Origin: Actinomadura montaniterrae | Lineage (GTDB): Bacteria; Actinomycetota; Actinomycetes; Streptosporangiales; Streptosporangiaceae | Assembly (NCBI RefSeq): GCF_008923365.1 | Contig: NZ_WBMR01000076.1 | Span: 1 to 40,441 of the forward strand | DNA: 40,441 nucleotides | Direction of reading: 5' to 3' | Part shown: positions 5,639 through 14,957 of the stretch, piece by piece | Layout: every line of letters starts with the position of its first letter | Numbering within the stretch: the first letter of the stretch is position 1 | Notes under the pieces: model-generated | The model's input: the letters and a program-made list of their open reading frames with translations, nothing else | Told to the model about the DNA's origin: nothing | Database searches by the model: none | Made by a program: the position numbers and the translations under genes

Positions 5639-7093
5639 ATGACCGACGACACCAGCGCGGCGAGCACCTCGCCCGAGCAGCCGACCGGCGAGGCCACCGC
5701 CGACGCGTCCGGGCAGGGCGGCGGGGCGACGTGCGCGTTCCCCGGCTGCACGAACCCGCCTCGCCCGGCCGACCCCGAGCGGCGAGGCGCCCGCCCCAAG
5801 TACTGCGACGTCCGCGACGACCAGGGCCGTCCCGCGCACACCGCGCTCACCGCGTTCCGCGAGCGGCAGCGCCTGGAGCGCCGCGCCGCCGGCGGCGCGG
5901 CCCAGGACGGCGAACTCGGCGACCTGAACCGGCCGGTGACCATGGCGACGGCCCGCGCCGCCGAGATCCGCCGTGACATCGTCACCGACATGGAGCGGTT
6001 CGCCGCCCGGCTGGACGGGATGCTGTCCGCGCTGCGCGCCGCCGGCGACCCCGAGGCCGCCGAAGCGCAGATCGAAGCCGTGCAGGCCGAGGCCGCCGAG
6101 CAGGTCAGCGCCGCCCGTGCCGAGCTCGCCCGCGAGGCGCAGCGCCGGCAGGCCGCCGAGACCGATGCCGCCGAGGCCCGCACTGCCGCGGTCGAGGCCG
6201 ACGAACGCCTTACCGAAGCCCAGCAGGCCGCCGACGACCGGGTGAGCGCCGCCCGCGCCGAGGTCGAGCGGATCCGCCAGGAAGCCGAGCAGCAGGTTGC
6301 CGCCGCCCAGGCCGACGCAGAGCAGGCCCGCGCCGAGGCCCGCGACGCCCGCAACGACGCCGCCGCCCAGATCACCGCCGCGCGCGCCGAGGCCGAGCAG
6401 CAGGTGACCGCGATCCGCGCCGAAGCCGATGCCCAAGCGGCCCGGGTGCGCGACGAAGCGGCGGGGCAGATCGCCGCCGCACAGCAGAGTGCGGACGAGA
6501 AGGTGACCGCGGTCCGCGCCGACGCAGAGGCCCGCATCGCGACCGCCGAGCAGGCCCGCACCGACGCCGAGACCGCCGCCGCCGAGCAGATCGAGCGGGC
6601 CACCAACGAAGCCGAGCGGGCCCGCAGCGAAGCCGAGCAGACGCGCGGCGAGGCCGAGCGGCGCGTCACCGAGGCCGAGCGAAGGACCACCCGCGCCGAG
6701 ACCGCCGCCGAGGAATTGCGGGCCGAGCTCGACCGGGCCCGTGCCGACGCCGACCGCGACCGGGAGGCCGCGCGCGCTGATCTGCAGGCCGCCCGGGACG
6801 AGGCCGCCCGGATCCGCCAGGAGGCCGCGCAGCAGGTCGCCGACGCCCGCCAGGCCGCCGACCGCGAGCGCGACCTCGCCGCCGAACGCCTCACCGACCA
6901 GCGCGAACGCACCGCCCGAGCCGAGCAGCTCGCCGACCAGGCCGCCGCCCGCGCCGACCGTGCCGAGGCCCGCGCCCAGAACCTCGCCGAGCAGCTCGCC
7001 GCCCGCACCGTCGGCGACACCCCGCCCGACGATGACCAGGACCACGACCAGGGCGGACGGTCCAAGGGCCGCCGCAAGACGCAGGAGGGATGA
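5639..7093 (+). CDS. Long coiled-coil protein with N-terminal Cys motif
   Basis: 484 residues from ATG 5639 (TTG 5630 is an alternative; GAGAGG lies upstream). The N-terminus has CAFPGC then KYC, the look of a small zinc finger. From about residue 100 to 465 the protein is an almost unbroken Ala/Glu/Arg/Gln helix, with repeated units such as ARAEAEQQVTA and EADAQAARV, typical of a long alpha-helical rod. The architecture recalls plasmid KfrA-type or segregation-filament proteins (DNA-binding head plus rod), but no HTH is clear, so this is only analogy. The tail is acidic then basic (DDDQDHDQ then SKGRRK). Its stop overlaps the next gene. The reading frame is long in this GC-rich tract and shadow frames opposite are not real genes. 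Confidence 0.75.
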   Translation: MTDDTSAASTSPEQPTGEATADASGQGGGATCAFPGCTNPPRPADPERRGARPKYCDVRDDQGRPAHTALTAFRERQRLERRAAGGAAQDGELGDLNRPVTMATARAAEIRRDIVTDMERFAARLDGMLSALRAAGDPEAAEAQIEAVQAEAAEQVSAARAELAREAQRRQAAETDAAEARTAAVEADERLTEAQQAADDRVSAARAEVERIRQEAEQQVAAAQADAEQARAEARDARNDAAAQITAARAEAEQQVTAIRAEADAQAARVRDEAAGQIAAAQQSADEKVTAVRADAEARIATAEQARTDAETAAAEQIERATNEAERARSEAEQTRGEAERRVTEAERRTTRAETAAEELRAELDRARADADRDREAARADLQAARDEAARIRQEAAQQVADARQAADRERDLAAERLTDQRERTARAEQLADQAAARADRAEARAQNLAEQLAARTVGDTPPDDDQDHDQGGRSKGRRKTQEG

Positions 7094-7095
7094 CC

Positions 7096-7386
7096 ATGAC
7101 AACCAGCCACCAGGACGACACCGACGACCGGCACCGCGCGATGGTGGACGCCTGCGAGCGGATCATCCGGTACGGGTACGGCCTGCCGCCCCGCACCCCC
7201 GCCGAGCAGGCCGCATACGACGAGTTCGCCGACCTGGACGCCGACGCGCCGCCGTTCGCGATCCGCAAGCAGCGACCGCCCGAGGGCATCACCGACGCCG
7301 ACATTCGCGCCCGCGCCGAGCGCGAGGTCGCCGCACGGCCCCCGCGCAAGCCCAGCCCCCCGGCCACCGGCGAACCACCCTGGTAA
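7096..7386 (+). CDS. Small hypothetical protein (96 aa)
   Basis: 96 residues from ATG 7096; AGGAGG ends six bases upstream, which fits better than the ATG at 7090 that overlaps the previous stop. The sequence is acidic in the first half and Pro/Arg-rich at the end (RPPRKPSPP). The part ACERIIRYGYGLPPRTPAEQ and a following DADIRARAEREVAARP helix are the only conserved-looking stretches. No family recognised. It is the third gene of the Nudix operon and is translationally coupled to the coiled-coil gene. Confidence 0.6.
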   Translation: MTTSHQDDTDDRHRAMVDACERIIRYGYGLPPRTPAEQAAYDEFADLDADAPPFAIRKQRPPEGITDADIRARAEREVAARPPRKPSPPATGEPPW

Positions 7387-7401
7387 GGAGGCTGAGACCC
7401 C

Positions 7402-7683
7402 ATGCACCCCTCCCCCCGATGGATCGCCACGGCGTTCACCGGCTGGACGCTGACGATCGGCACGGCGTGCGCCGCCGGGTCGCTGTGGCGCGGCGAGTCC
7501 CTGCTGACCAGCGTCTTAGGCGGTCTGGGCATCGCCGCCATGTTCACCGCGCTCAGCGTCGCCGTTGAACACCAGGAGCGGCGCACCGGCCCCGAGGCCC
7601 GCGCCGAGCGGCGCCGCCGCGAGGCCGAGGAGCTGCGCCGCATGGTGTACGGCGACGAACAGCCCCCGGACGTGCCCCGATGA
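7402..7683 (+). CDS. Small membrane protein with basic coiled tail
   Basis: 93 residues from ATG 7402 with TAAGGAGG about 12 nt upstream. Two hydrophobic segments, about residues 8-28 (TAFTGWTLTIGTACAAGSLW) and 34-55 (LLTSVLGGLGIAAMFTALSVAV), followed by an Arg/Glu-rich helix (EARAERRRREAEELRR). It is likely an inner-membrane anchor with a short cytoplasmic tail. The stop overlaps the start of the HNH gene (ATGA at 7680), so the two are co-translated. Family not recognised. Confidence 0.7.
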   Translation: MHPSPRWIATAFTGWTLTIGTACAAGSLWRGESLLTSVLGGLGIAAMFTALSVAVEHQERRTGPEARAERRRREAEELRRMVYGDEQPPDVPR

Positions 7684-8441
7684 GCCGCCGCCGCGCAGAG
7701 CCCCCGCAGCCGACCGGGCAACTGACGTTCGAGGACGCCCTAGCCGAGCTCGCCGACGAGGCGCCGCAGCCCGCCGCCGAGGGCCCGCAGCGAACCGAAG
7801 CGGGCGCCGCTTCACCTCATCTCGCGACGCCGGGCGAGCCCGCCGGCGACCCGCCGGAGGAGACCGGAGACGCCCGCCCCGGACAGCTCGTGTTGCTCGG
7901 CGAAGCGGGCCCCGATTCGCGACGCGGGCGAGCCGGAGCGATTCCGAGCGAGGTCTGGTCCGCGCTGCTCGGCCACGAAGCGACCCGCCAGCGGTACGAA
8001 GCCAAGACGTTCCGCCGCGCGCCCGAGGCGTGCTGGTACTGGACCGGCGCGATCAGCAGCACCGGGCACGGCAAGCTCAAGGCCGCCCGCGAGGACGGCC
8101 CCTCGATCGTGGTAACAGCCCACGCCTACGGCTACCAGGCCGCCCACGGCGTCATCGTGGCCAGGCCCGGCGAGGACCTGGTCATCGGGCACACCTGCGA
8201 TGAGGCGTCCTGCCAGAACCCGGCGCACTGGGAGCTCATCCCCCGCGAGCAGAACGACGCCGATTACCGGGCCCGTCGCTGGCGGCGCCGCGGCCCCCTC
8301 GCCGATGTACGCGGAGCGCACGGCCGCGCGGTTGCGATCCGGGCCGCGATCCTCGCTGCGCTCGGCGAGGGCGGCGACGTTGAGGCCGCCATCGCGGCGG
8401 CGGCCACCGCCGGCCTCACCGAGGTCGACGGCCTGTTCTAG
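7680..8441 (+). CDS. HNH endonuclease-like protein
   Basis: 253 residues from ATG 7680, overlapping the previous stop. After a disordered acidic N-terminus (~90 residues), the region from residue 118 carries the phage/intron-type HNH pattern: CWYWTGA, then AHAYGYQAAHG, then IGHTC...CQNPAHWELIPREQN. Metal and catalytic candidates are H156, H171, C173, C178, N180, H183 and N192. These enzymes nick or cut DNA as homing or stand-alone nucleases. On mobile elements they are often solitary; no intron is seen here. The C-terminus is Ala-rich and helical. It closes the Nudix operon and converges with the NERD gene 11 bp away. Confidence 0.8.
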   Translation: MSRRRAEPPQPTGQLTFEDALAELADEAPQPAAEGPQRTEAGAASPHLATPGEPAGDPPEETGDARPGQLVLLGEAGPDSRRGRAGAIPSEVWSALLGHEATRQRYEAKTFRRAPEACWYWTGAISSTGHGKLKAAREDGPSIVVTAHAYGYQAAHGVIVARPGEDLVIGHTCDEASCQNPAHWELIPREQNDADYRARRWRRRGPLADVRGAHGRAVAIRAAILAALGEGGDVEAAIAAAATAGLTEVDGLF

Positions 8442-8452
8442 CCCCCCGCAGG

Positions 8453-9250
8453 TCAGGCGCGAAAGCCATCCGGTAGGGGCCGTTCCGGCGGCGCGTAGGG
8501 CGGGAACCTGCGCGCGGCCACGGCGGCGAGCTGCTCGACGGCGGCCGCGTCGTAGACCGTGGGCAGGCTGGTGATCCAGCGGCGCGCGCCACGGGCCCGC
8601 AGCAGGGGAATCCCCTCGATCTCGGGCCGTCGCCAGTACGGCAGCCGGGCGCCGTGCACGGCCAGGACGGCGTGTGCCTGGACGGGCCCGCCGAGCTGCT
8701 CGCCGAGTTCCATCGTGAGCACGGTCGACACCCGGCGCCGTTCCAGCGCCGTCCCGGCGACGACTTTCGCGCCGCGCGTCCGGCCGACCAGGAGCTCGCC
8801 GCGGCGGTGCCGAATCATCGTGTTCCGGTGCCAATTCTTGGAGTCGACCACGACCACGCCAGTCGGGCCGATCACCAAATGGTCGATGTTGGCGACGTCG
8901 GTTTCGCGGCCGAGGCCGCGATCGTGCAGGACCACGTACCCGCGCCGCTCCAGGGGCCGCAGCACGCGAGCGGTCGACCGCTCCCCCACGGCGCCCTTGC
9001 GCCATTTCGCGGCGTCGCTGCGGCGCCCGCCGGGGCGCACCAGGATCACCACGGCGACGGCCACCAGGGCGATGCCGATACCGGCCTGGAGCGATTCCGA
9101 CAGCACCCACGCCAGCACCAGCACGGCGGCGATGATGCCGCCCCCTATCGCCAGCCGCCGGCGACGGTCGACGGCGCCCAGCGAGCGCGCCATATCGGCG
9201 GCCGAGGCCCCGGCTCGGGAATTACGGGCGCGGTGCTCTTCCGCGTTCAC
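8453..9250 (-). CDS. Membrane-anchored NERD-domain (nuclease-related) protein
   Basis: 265 residues from GTG 9250 with GGAGGTG about 4 nt upstream. Two TM segments at about 33-50 and 55-71, then a NERD domain about 80-205. The domain shows the PD-(D/E)XK-like pattern: E90 in GAVGERSTARVL, D123 in ANIDHLVIGPTG and D136-x-K138 in VVVVDSKNWH. NERD domains resemble Mrr/Holliday-junction nucleases and are proposed to process DNA; activity on a membrane-bound protein is unproven. The predicted position at the membrane, beside the candidate transfer origin, would suit a role with incoming or outgoing DNA, but that is inference. Confidence 0.85.
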   Translation of the reverse strand: MNAEEHRARNSRAGASAADMARSLGAVDRRRRLAIGGGIIAAVLVLAWVLSESLQAGIGIALVAVAVVILVRPGGRRSDAAKWRKGAVGERSTARVLRPLERRGYVVLHDRGLGRETDVANIDHLVIGPTGVVVVDSKNWHRNTMIRHRRGELLVGRTRGAKVVAGTALERRRVSTVLTMELGEQLGGPVQAHAVLAVHGARLPYWRRPEIEGIPLLRARGARRWITSLPTVYDAAAVEQLAAVAARRFPPYAPPERPLPDGFRA

Positions 9251-9749
9251 GCGGCACCTCCAGGTGGTGGGGAATTCCCAGCAGAAAGCCGCGCGGCGCC
9301 GCGCGGAAATGGCGATCCGGTAACAGTCCGAGCGGTGCTCACTGCCGCCCGAGCTCCCCCATCACCAGGCCGAGCGGTGGCAGGCCGAGGCGCCAAGCGC
9401 TGCCCCGGCGGCGCCGTCAACAGGCGGCCGGAGGCTGGAGGCACCCGCTGACGCGGCCGCCTCCACGAGCACGCGCGGTAACAGTCCATCCGGCGCCGCC
9501 ACGCACCGGCCGAACCCCACGAACCTTGATCACTCCACGCGCCAACCGCTCGACCCACCAACATCACCGACTCACCTCCAGCCAGTCACCAACAGTGCCC
9601 CACAGCACCACTCCCCCACAAGCCAAAGAACGACCTTCACACCTAGGCATTATTAATGATCATGGTAGGCTGGACGCTGCGCGTTGATCTTCGTCAGACG
9701 CGCCGCAGGTCAGGGCCGCAGGCGGCCCGCGAGCCCGGGAGGTGAGTCG
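9251..9749. other. Intergenic region with candidate oriT and relaxase promoter
   Basis: About 500 bp between the divergent NERD and relaxase genes. GGTAACAGTCC occurs twice (9319 and 9477). From about 9520 to 9650 the plus strand is strikingly poor in G and rich in C and A (repeated CACC/CCAAC words), a strand bias not seen elsewhere nearby. At 9648-9665 an AT-rich spot contains CATTA/TAATG and ATGATCAT, a likely promoter for the relaxase gene. MobF relaxases commonly lie next to their oriT, so the nick site is probably here, but no nic consensus can be named from the sequence alone. Confidence 0.5.
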
Positions 9750-12700
9750 GTGGCGATCGGCACTCTGGCGCCGGGCTACGATCCGCGCTACCTGACTCGC
9801 GAGGTCGGGCGGGGCGCCGAGAACTACTACCTGTCATCAGTGGTGGAGCACGGCGAGCCGCCGGGGATCTGGTGGGGCGAGGGCGCGCGCGCTCTCGGCC
9901 TGGAGCCCGGGACCGAGATCGACGCCGCCACGTTCGAGCGGTTGTATGAGCATTTCCACGACCCGCGCAGCCCTGATTTTCATGACGGGTCGGTGCCGGA
10001 CGAGGAGAAGGAGAGGCTCGGCCGCCGAAAGTCCACGTTCAAGTCGTGGGAAGAGATCTTCGAGAAGAAGATGCAGGCCGAGCCGGAGGCGTCACCGGAA
10101 CGCTTGGACGAGTTGCGGTATGCGGCCAAGAAGGAAGCGCGTCAGGCGGTCATCCTTTTGGACGCGACGTTCTCGCCGCCGAAGTCGACCACGCTGGTTC
10201 ACGCCGGGCTTCTAGCGTCCGCGAGCGAAGCGGAGAAGGCCGGGAACGAAGCGCTCGCCGCTCGGTACCGTGAGGCCGCCGACACGGTTTGGGAAGGCGT
10301 CATGGTCGGCGCCGAGGCGTATCTCAACTACCTCCAGGAGCACGCGGGCGATGCCCGCGTGGGTTACCACGGGGCTAAGTCAGCGGGCCGTACGACGGGG
10401 CGATGGGTCGAGGCCGGGGGTTGGGTAGTGGGCCGGTTCAGGCAGCACACCAACCGCAATGACGACCCGCAATTGCACGTCCATCAGGCCATCCTCAACC
10501 GGCAGCAGACCGCAGACGGGAAATGGGTGACGCTGGACAGCCGCGCGCTGTTCAAGGCGCGGCCCGGAGCGTCGGCGGTCGGCGCGCGGGCCATGGAGGA
10601 GTTCCATGCCCGGCGGCTCGGCCTGAAGTACGTGACCCGCCCGGACGGGAAGGGCCGAGAGGTCGAGGGCGTCTCGGCGGAGCAGATCGCGGCCTACTCG
10701 ACCCGGCGCGTGCAGGTCACCAAGGACCTGGAGGAGCGGATCGCCGCCTACGTCTCCAAGCACGGGCGGCAGCCCTCCCCGCGGACGTTGTTCAACATGG
10801 CGCAGCACGCCACCAACGCCACCAAGCGCGCGAAGAACAAGGAACACGCCGTCAGCGCGTCGGAGCGGCTGCGGCAGTGGGAGGAGCGGTCGCGGGCTCA
10901 GGAGATCGGCGAGCTGAAGGGGATTCCGGGACAGACGCTCGGCCGGATCGCCGAGGGCCAGGCCCCCGAGGAGCTCGGCGCCGCCGAGGTGGACCGGGTC
11001 ATCTCGGCAGCGGTCGCCGAGGTACAGGCCGGCAAGACGTCGTTCAGCCGCTTTGAGCTGGTCAGAGCCCTTGAGGGGCACCTCCCCGATTACCTGGGCG
11101 GGCTGCATCAGGAGCGGGTCGAGGCGCTGCTTGAGGACCTGACGGAGATGGCGCTCGGCAGCCAGGAGACGACCGGGATCCGGCTGCTGAACGCCCCGGA
11201 AGTGGTCCAGTTCCCGGCCGAGATGATGCGGCCGGACGGCCGGAGCATCTACCAGGCGCCGGCGGCCGAGCGGTTCACCACGGCGGCGTTCCTGGATCGC
11301 GAAGCGACGTTCATCGGCTCGGCGCTTCAGACCGATGCGCCGCGCCTCGATCCCGAGCGGGCCCGGGAACTGGTCGGGATGAGCGTCGAGGAGGCCAAGC
11401 GAGCCGCGCTCGAAGGCCAGGAGGTGCCCGACTCCGACGCGCCGCGCCCGTTCCAGGACCAGGCCGACGCCATCGTCGGCCTGCTCACCTCCGGGCGTCG
11501 CGTCGACCCGCTGATCGGCGCAGCCGGGACGGGCAAGAGCTTCACCGTCAGCAAGTTCGCGGACCTGTGGCGGGCGGAGTTCGGCACGCCGGTGTTGGGC
11601 CTGACGATCGCGCAGAACGCCGCGAACGTGCTGAAGGGCGAGGGCCTGGACGACGCGATCAACGCCGCCCGCTGGCTGACCCAGGTCAACCGCGGTGAGG
11701 CGTCCCTCATCCCCGGCCAGGCCATCGTGCTGGACGAGGCCAACATGATGGACACCGACACTCTCGAACAGGTCCGGCAGCTCGCCGACGCCGCAGGCTG
11801 CAAGATCGTCGCGGCGGGCGACCACCGCCAGTTGTCCGCAGTCGGCGCGGGCGGCCTGGTCCGCCGCCTGGTCGACGTCGGCGGCTCCCAGCAGCTCACC
11901 ACGGTCGTGCGGTTCCGCGAGGAGTGGGAGCGGGAGGCGTCGGTACAGTTGCGCGACGGGATGCCCGAGGCCCTGCGCGCCTATGACCACCACGGGCGCC
12001 TGTACGAAGGCACCCGCGAGGAGATGGAACAGCAGGCGTTCGAGGCCGCGCTCGCTGACCGGCTCGACGGCAAGCAGACGCTCTTGATGGTCGGCAACAA
12101 CGAGCGGGCCGCGGAGCTGGCCGGGCGGATCCGCGATGAGCTGGTCGCGCTCGGCAAGGTCGAGCGCGAGGGCCTGCGGTTGCACGACGGGAACACCGTC
12201 GCGCCCGGCGATGAGATCACCGCCCGCCTCAACGTCGAGATCGAGGAGGGCGTTGAGCTGACCAACCGGGACACCCTCCAGGTAGGCGCCATCAACGAGG
12301 ACGGGTCGCTTCTGGCCCGGTGGGTGCGCAAGGACGGGCAGCCCGGCGAGGACCTGGTGACGATCAAGGCCGACTACGTCCGCGAGAACATCGAGCTCGC
12401 CTACGCCGGGACCGTCCACTCCGCCGAAGGCCGCACCGTGGACACCGGATACGGCGTCCCCGACGAGCAGACCACCGCCGAAGCGCTGTACGTGATGAGC
12501 ACCCGGGGCCGGGAGGGGAACTGGCTCTACGTCCCGGTTGAGCACACACGCCAGGCGGACATGCGGCCCGGTCCCGTGCAGGCCCGCGAGGAGTCGGCGG
12601 CGCTGCTGCGCGACGTCGACGGGGCGTGGGCTCCCGAAGCCGCACCGCTCGACGACGAAGCGGCGCCGCAGCCGGAGCGGCCGGCCGAGCTCGACGGGGA

Positions 12701-14903
12701 TCGGATCTCGGTGCTAACGGCGATCCTGGAGAACCGCGAGGAGGACCAGACCGCCACCGAGGCGATGATCGAGGAGGGCGAGCGGCCGCGGAACCTGGCG
12801 CACCTGGGCGCGATCATCACCGACCAGATCCGGGAGAAGCTGCCGCTGGCCTACATCAGGCGCGCCGAGGAGCGCGGGACCCTGTCCCCCGCCGACGCCG
12901 CCGCGCTGCGCCAGGACGAGGCGCTCGGCACGCTCGGCAGGCTCTTGCACCGGCTGGAGCTGTCGGACCACAACGCCGACCGGATCCTTGACGCCGCGAT
13001 CGCCGAGCGGGAGCTCGACTCCGCCGAGTCCGTCGCCAAGACGCTCACGTGGCGGATCGGGAAGGCCGCTGAGGAACGCGGTATCGATCTTGACCGGCTG
13101 GAGATCAGCGAGAAGGCGATCACCACCTCATGGCGGGATCGGATCCCGGCCACCGGGGACCCGCGCACGGACGAGCTGTTGGGCGAGCTCGGCGACCGGG
13201 CGCAGATGCGTCAGGCCGAGCTCGGCTACGACACGCTCGACCAGCCGCCGGCGTGGCTGGTCGAGGAGATCGGCCCGGCCCCGGCCGCCGAGGACCTGGA
13301 CGCGCGGGCCGCGTGGGCGGAGCGGGCCGCGCCCGTCATGGCCTACCGGGAGCAGTACGGCTACGAGGCCGAGTCCGACGCGATCGGGCCCGCCCCGTCC
13401 CGCAAGGCGCCCGAGCAGCGGGCCGCGTGGTGGGCGGCGCGTGACGCGCTCGGCAACCCCGACGCCTCCCGCGAGATCAGCGGCGCCAGCGACGGCGAGC
13501 TGTGGGTGATGCGAGCCGCCTACGAGCGCGAGGCCGCGTGGGCGCCGGCCTACGTCGGTGACGAGCTCAGCCAGGTCAGCCGGGAGGCGCGGGAGCGAGC
13601 CGCCGAGGCCGTCCGGTTGCGGGCCCGCGCCGCGGCGATCGCCGGGCGCGACGCCGAGGCCGCCGCCGCCCTGGAGGCCCGCGCGGACGGACAGCAGACC
13701 CTCGCCGACGCGGCCGACCAGCAGCGCCGCGCGTTGACGCAGGTGTACGAGGCGCGCAAGGCGTGGGCGGAGGCCACCAGGGACGCTGCGCTGTTGGCGC
13801 AGCGCGCGGACGCGGAGTTGCGGCGCCGCGAGCACATCGACGCCGCGGCGCTGCCGCCGCTGCACGCCGACACCGCCGACGCGCACCAGCGGATCGAGCA
13901 GCAGCGCGCGGCCGAGGCCGAGCGGCGCGCCCTGGACGACGCGCAGCGAGTGCCGGACGGTCAGCTAGAGCTCGACCTCGGGCCGAGCGTGGAGAGGCTC
14001 GCGGCATGGGACGCGCCCGCGCCCACCACCGGCGAGCAGGCCCGCGAGCAGGACGCCGACCGGATGCCGCCCCTCACCGAGGCCGAGCAGCAGCACGTAC
14101 GCGAGCAGATGGCCTTGCGGGACCAGGTGGCCCGCGAGCAGGAGGAGTACGACCGGCAGCGCCGCGCGTACGCGCGGGGCGAACTGGACGAGCTGCCGCC
14201 CGACCCGCGCGACCACGCCGCGGCCGGGCGAGTGCGCGCCATGGAGGCCGAGGCCGAGCGCGAGGCCGCCGCCGCAGCCGAGCGGCGCGCCCAGGCGATC
14301 CGGCACGCCCGAGCGCAGGCCGAAGCCGACCGCCAGGCCGAAGCCCGCGAAGCCGAGCAGCGGGCCGCACAGCTCGCCGAGCAGGCCCTCGCCCGGCACC
14401 AGGGCGACCACCGGGACCGCGCCGCCGAACCCGAGCACGCGCCAGAAGCCGACCGGCCCGCCGCCGCGATGCCAGGTCAGCAGGCCCTCGATGTGTTCGG
14501 CGTCGCCGAGCGCGGCGAGGTCGACCGGGAGGCGCAGCCCGATCTCGCCGAGCGGGTCGAGAAGGCCGCCGCCGCCGCGGCGATCGCCGGGGCCCGGCAG
14601 GAGCGCCAGGAGCACGAGCAGCGCGCGCAGCAGGAACGCGAACACGAGGAACTCCAGCGCGCCCAGGAGCGCGAGCAGGAGCGCACCGAGGCCGAGCGCG
14701 CCAAGCTCGAAGCCCGGACACAACAGCAGCAGCGCGAGCGCAGCGCGGCCCAGATCGCGGCCGAGGCGTTCCCCCAGGGAGTGCGCGAGGCCCTCGCCCA
14801 GTCGATGGGCCACGAGCGCGACGGCGAGGGGCGCGAGCCCCACCGGCCGGCGCCCAGGCGAGGGCCCGAGCCGCCCAGCCGGGACGGCGGGTTGGGGCGC
14901 TGA
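9750..14903 (+). CDS. MobF (TrwC/TraA-type) conjugative relaxase-helicase
   Basis: 1717 residues from GTG 9750 with GGGAGGTG upstream; the open frame to 9684 lacks a better start. N-terminal relaxase: the YY pair at 26-27 (ENYYLSS) gives the nicking tyrosines, and the three-His metal site is H233, H243, H245 (HTNRNDDPQLHVH). A RecD2/TraI-like helicase follows: Walker A at 590-597 (GAAGTGKS), Walker B DEAN at 662-665, then GDHRQLSAVGAGG and the late motif TVHSAEG. About residues 1250-1717 are an Ala/Glu/Arg-rich helical tail. The enzyme should nick one strand at oriT, stay bound to the 5' end and unwind the plasmid for transfer through the coupling protein encoded at 16490-18742. It is the largest gene and stands alone on the plus strand. 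Confidence 0.95.
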   Translation: MAIGTLAPGYDPRYLTREVGRGAENYYLSSVVEHGEPPGIWWGEGARALGLEPGTEIDAATFERLYEHFHDPRSPDFHDGSVPDEEKERLGRRKSTFKSWEEIFEKKMQAEPEASPERLDELRYAAKKEARQAVILLDATFSPPKSTTLVHAGLLASASEAEKAGNEALAARYREAADTVWEGVMVGAEAYLNYLQEHAGDARVGYHGAKSAGRTTGRWVEAGGWVVGRFRQHTNRNDDPQLHVHQAILNRQQTADGKWVTLDSRALFKARPGASAVGARAMEEFHARRLGLKYVTRPDGKGREVEGVSAEQIAAYSTRRVQVTKDLEERIAAYVSKHGRQPSPRTLFNMAQHATNATKRAKNKEHAVSASERLRQWEERSRAQEIGELKGIPGQTLGRIAEGQAPEELGAAEVDRVISAAVAEVQAGKTSFSRFELVRALEGHLPDYLGGLHQERVEALLEDLTEMALGSQETTGIRLLNAPEVVQFPAEMMRPDGRSIYQAPAAERFTTAAFLDREATFIGSALQTDAPRLDPERARELVGMSVEEAKRAALEGQEVPDSDAPRPFQDQADAIVGLLTSGRRVDPLIGAAGTGKSFTVSKFADLWRAEFGTPVLGLTIAQNAANVLKGEGLDDAINAARWLTQVNRGEASLIPGQAIVLDEANMMDTDTLEQVRQLADAAGCKIVAAGDHRQLSAVGAGGLVRRLVDVGGSQQLTTVVRFREEWEREASVQLRDGMPEALRAYDHHGRLYEGTREEMEQQAFEAALADRLDGKQTLLMVGNNERAAELAGRIRDELVALGKVEREGLRLHDGNTVAPGDEITARLNVEIEEGVELTNRDTLQVGAINEDGSLLARWVRKDGQPGEDLVTIKADYVRENIELAYAGTVHSAEGRTVDTGYGVPDEQTTAEALYVMSTRGREGNWLYVPVEHTRQADMRPGPVQAREESAALLRDVDGAWAPEAAPLDDEAAPQPERPAELDGDRISVLTAILENREEDQTATEAMIEEGERPRNLAHLGAIITDQIREKLPLAYIRRAEERGTLSPADAAALRQDEALGTLGRLLHRLELSDHNADRILDAAIAERELDSAESVAKTLTWRIGKAAEERGIDLDRLEISEKAITTSWRDRIPATGDPRTDELLGELGDRAQMRQAELGYDTLDQPPAWLVEEIGPAPAAEDLDARAAWAERAAPVMAYREQYGYEAESDAIGPAPSRKAPEQRAAWWAARDALGNPDASREISGASDGELWVMRAAYEREAAWAPAYVGDELSQVSREARERAAEAVRLRARAAAIAGRDAEAAAALEARADGQQTLADAADQQRRALTQVYEARKAWAEATRDAALLAQRADAELRRREHIDAAALPPLHADTADAHQRIEQQRAAEAERRALDDAQRVPDGQLELDLGPSVERLAAWDAPAPTTGEQAREQDADRMPPLTEAEQQHVREQMALRDQVAREQEEYDRQRRAYARGELDELPPDPRDHAAAGRVRAMEAEAEREAAAAAERRAQAIRHARAQAEADRQAEAREAEQRAAQLAEQALARHQGDHRDRAAEPEHAPEADRPAAAMPGQQALDVFGVAERGEVDREAQPDLAERVEKAAAAAAIAGARQERQEHEQRAQQEREHEELQRAQEREQERTEAERAKLEARTQQQQRERSAAQIAAEAFPQGVREALAQSMGHERDGEGREPHRPAPRRGPEPPSRDGGLGR

Positions 14904-14957
14904 CCCGTCCCGGACACGATCCCTTTCGGCGGCGGCGATGCGCGCTACCGTGAACGC

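Noticed and set aside
5557..7407. 616-residue minus-strand frame opposite the coiled-coil gene
   Set aside because: Ser/Ala/Arg repeats that simply reflect the coiled-coil repeats on the other strand.
10380..12545. 721-residue frame on the minus strand opposite the relaxase
   Set aside because: It mirrors the relaxase codons; Pro/Arg/Leu/Gly-rich, no motif, no RBS. A shadow of a real gene in GC-rich DNA.
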